Below, piece after piece: positions 6,111-6,380 of a stretch of DNA of 6,380 nucleotides. The DNA lies in NCBI GenBank assembly GCA_017938565.1, contig JAGBBI010000278.1:1-6380 (forward strand), read 5' to 3'. Source of the stretch: Clostridia bacterium. Lineage in GTDB: Bacteria; Bacillota_A; Clostridia; Christensenellales; UBA1242. The notes beneath the pieces were generated by a model. The model had not been told where the DNA came from. It saw only the letters and a program-made list of their open reading frames with translations, and did not search any database. The translations under genes and the position numbers were made by a program. Each line of letters begins with the position of its first letter. The stretch's first letter is position 1.

Positions 6111-6161
6111 GCAAAAAACGAAAGTGTGTTACGTTCACCAACACTTTCGCTTTTTGTTTGC
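6111..6161. terminator. Bidirectional hairpin with T-tracts on both strands
   Basis: CGAAAGTGT (6119-6127) and ACACTTTCG (6141-6149) form a perfect 9-bp stem with a 13-base loop. Flanking A-run (6113-6118) and T-run (6151-6155) extend the pairing and give a T-tract in each direction. The outer GC/GC pair (6111-6112 with 6160-6161) can close it imperfectly. Confidence 0.7.
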
Positions 6162-6177
6162 TTTAATATAGTTTATA

Positions 6178-6237
6178 GACGTGTGCTTGTCTCGGTGAGG
6201 CGAAGTCGAACAAACTTGTATAAGACAAGCGCACGCC
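6178..6237. repeat. GC-richer palindrome resembling a dispersed REP-type repeat
   Basis: CGTGTGCTTGTCT (6180-6192) pairs with AGACAAGCGCACG (6223-6235), 13 bp with one wobble, around a 30-base loop. The loop holds GAGGCGAAGTCGAAC, close to the TGAGCGAAGTCGAAG-type motif I recall from dispersed extragenic repeats in many bacteria. It is clearly richer in GC than its surroundings. It lies 15 bases past the stop of the SHOCT gene and has no T-tract. Confidence 0.5.
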
Positions 6238-6251
6238 TGAGTGCGAAATGT

Positions 6252-6380
6252 TTACCTATTTAAAATTTCATTTTTCTTTTTATTAAATTCTTCTTCCGTA
6301 ATAATTCCATCATCAAGTAATTGTTTGTACTCTCTTAATTCTTGCGTGGTATTTTTATTGGGTTCTATCTTATTTTTTTC
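6252..6380 (-). CDS. C-terminal end of a SHOCT-domain protein (5' end outside window)
   Basis: On the minus strand an open frame enters from the right edge and ends at TAA 6254-6252, giving 42 residues. After a polar linker (EKNKIEPNKNTT) comes QELREYKQLLDDGIITEEEFNKKKNEILNR. This is the classic SHOCT (short C-terminal) pattern: L-x-x-Y/L-K-x-L-L-D-x-G-I-I-T-x-E-E-F-x-x-K-K-x-x-I-L. SHOCT domains usually end membrane or PH-like-domain proteins and are thought to mediate oligomerisation or nucleic-acid contacts. The upstream domain cannot be seen. Three hairpins follow it downstream. Confidence 0.82.
   Translation of the reverse strand, partial: EKNKIEPNKNTTQELREYKQLLDDGIITEEEFNKKKNEILNR

Noticed and set aside
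6176..6245. GC-richer stem-loop as a tRNA or structured RNA gene
   Set aside because: No T-loop consensus, no cloverleaf and no acceptor pairing of tRNA type; it is a single long hairpin.
2410..6251. Integron-like cassette array with attC sites
   Set aside because: The intergenic hairpins differ in sequence and structure from gap to gap, most are ordinary terminators, and no tyrosine integrase is seen.
1..6380. CRISPR array
   Set aside because: No regularly spaced direct repeats were found.

Overview
The window is AT-rich and has short leaders, AGGAG-type ribosome binding sites, sigma-A-like promoters and many intrinsic terminators. This fits a low-GC Gram-positive bacterium (Bacillota, possibly a gut Clostridia or Bacilli relative). 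The lineage is inferred from composition and gene style only. TAA and TGA both act as stops and TGG codes for Trp, so the standard code applies.

Layout. (1) The left part, about 1-2145, is transcribed rightward. It holds the tail of an unrecognised gene (1-188) with its terminator, then a well-formed promoter and a membrane-anchored, Ig-domain-bearing metalloprotease with HELAH and a downstream TEG glutamate (338-2029). It closes with a bidirectional terminator. (2) From 2143 to the right end the intact genes run leftward, mostly as short units with their own promoter or terminator. In transcription order they are the end of a SHOCT-domain protein (6380-6252), a structure-rich gap (5906-6251), a five-TM membrane protein (5856-5086), a 340-aa unknown protein (4566-3544), a 78-aa cysteine-rich protein (3439-3203), a 186-aa MGFFDIFKKK-type protein (3091-2531) and an 88-aa two-TM protein (2409-2143). 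The last two have no terminator between them and may be co-transcribed. (3) The only rightward gene in this block is a 5'-truncated C-terminal remnant of a serine recombinase (4665-5093). It marks the block as having been part of, or invaded by, a mobile element.

The accessory genes give no clear shared pathway. Small single-gene units of unknown function, membrane proteins and a recombinase scar look like a degraded integrative element or a cargo or immunity-type island, but no toxin or defence enzyme is recognisable. The 5906-6251 gap is the most structured non-coding stretch. It contains a nested inverted repeat of about 130 bp, a second strong hairpin with T-tracts on both strands, and a GC-richer palindrome resembling dispersed REP-type repeats. 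The best leads are this gap, the palindrome overlapping the 186-aa gene's promoter, and the 340-aa protein with an EF-hand-like loop. Nothing here proves a new system.
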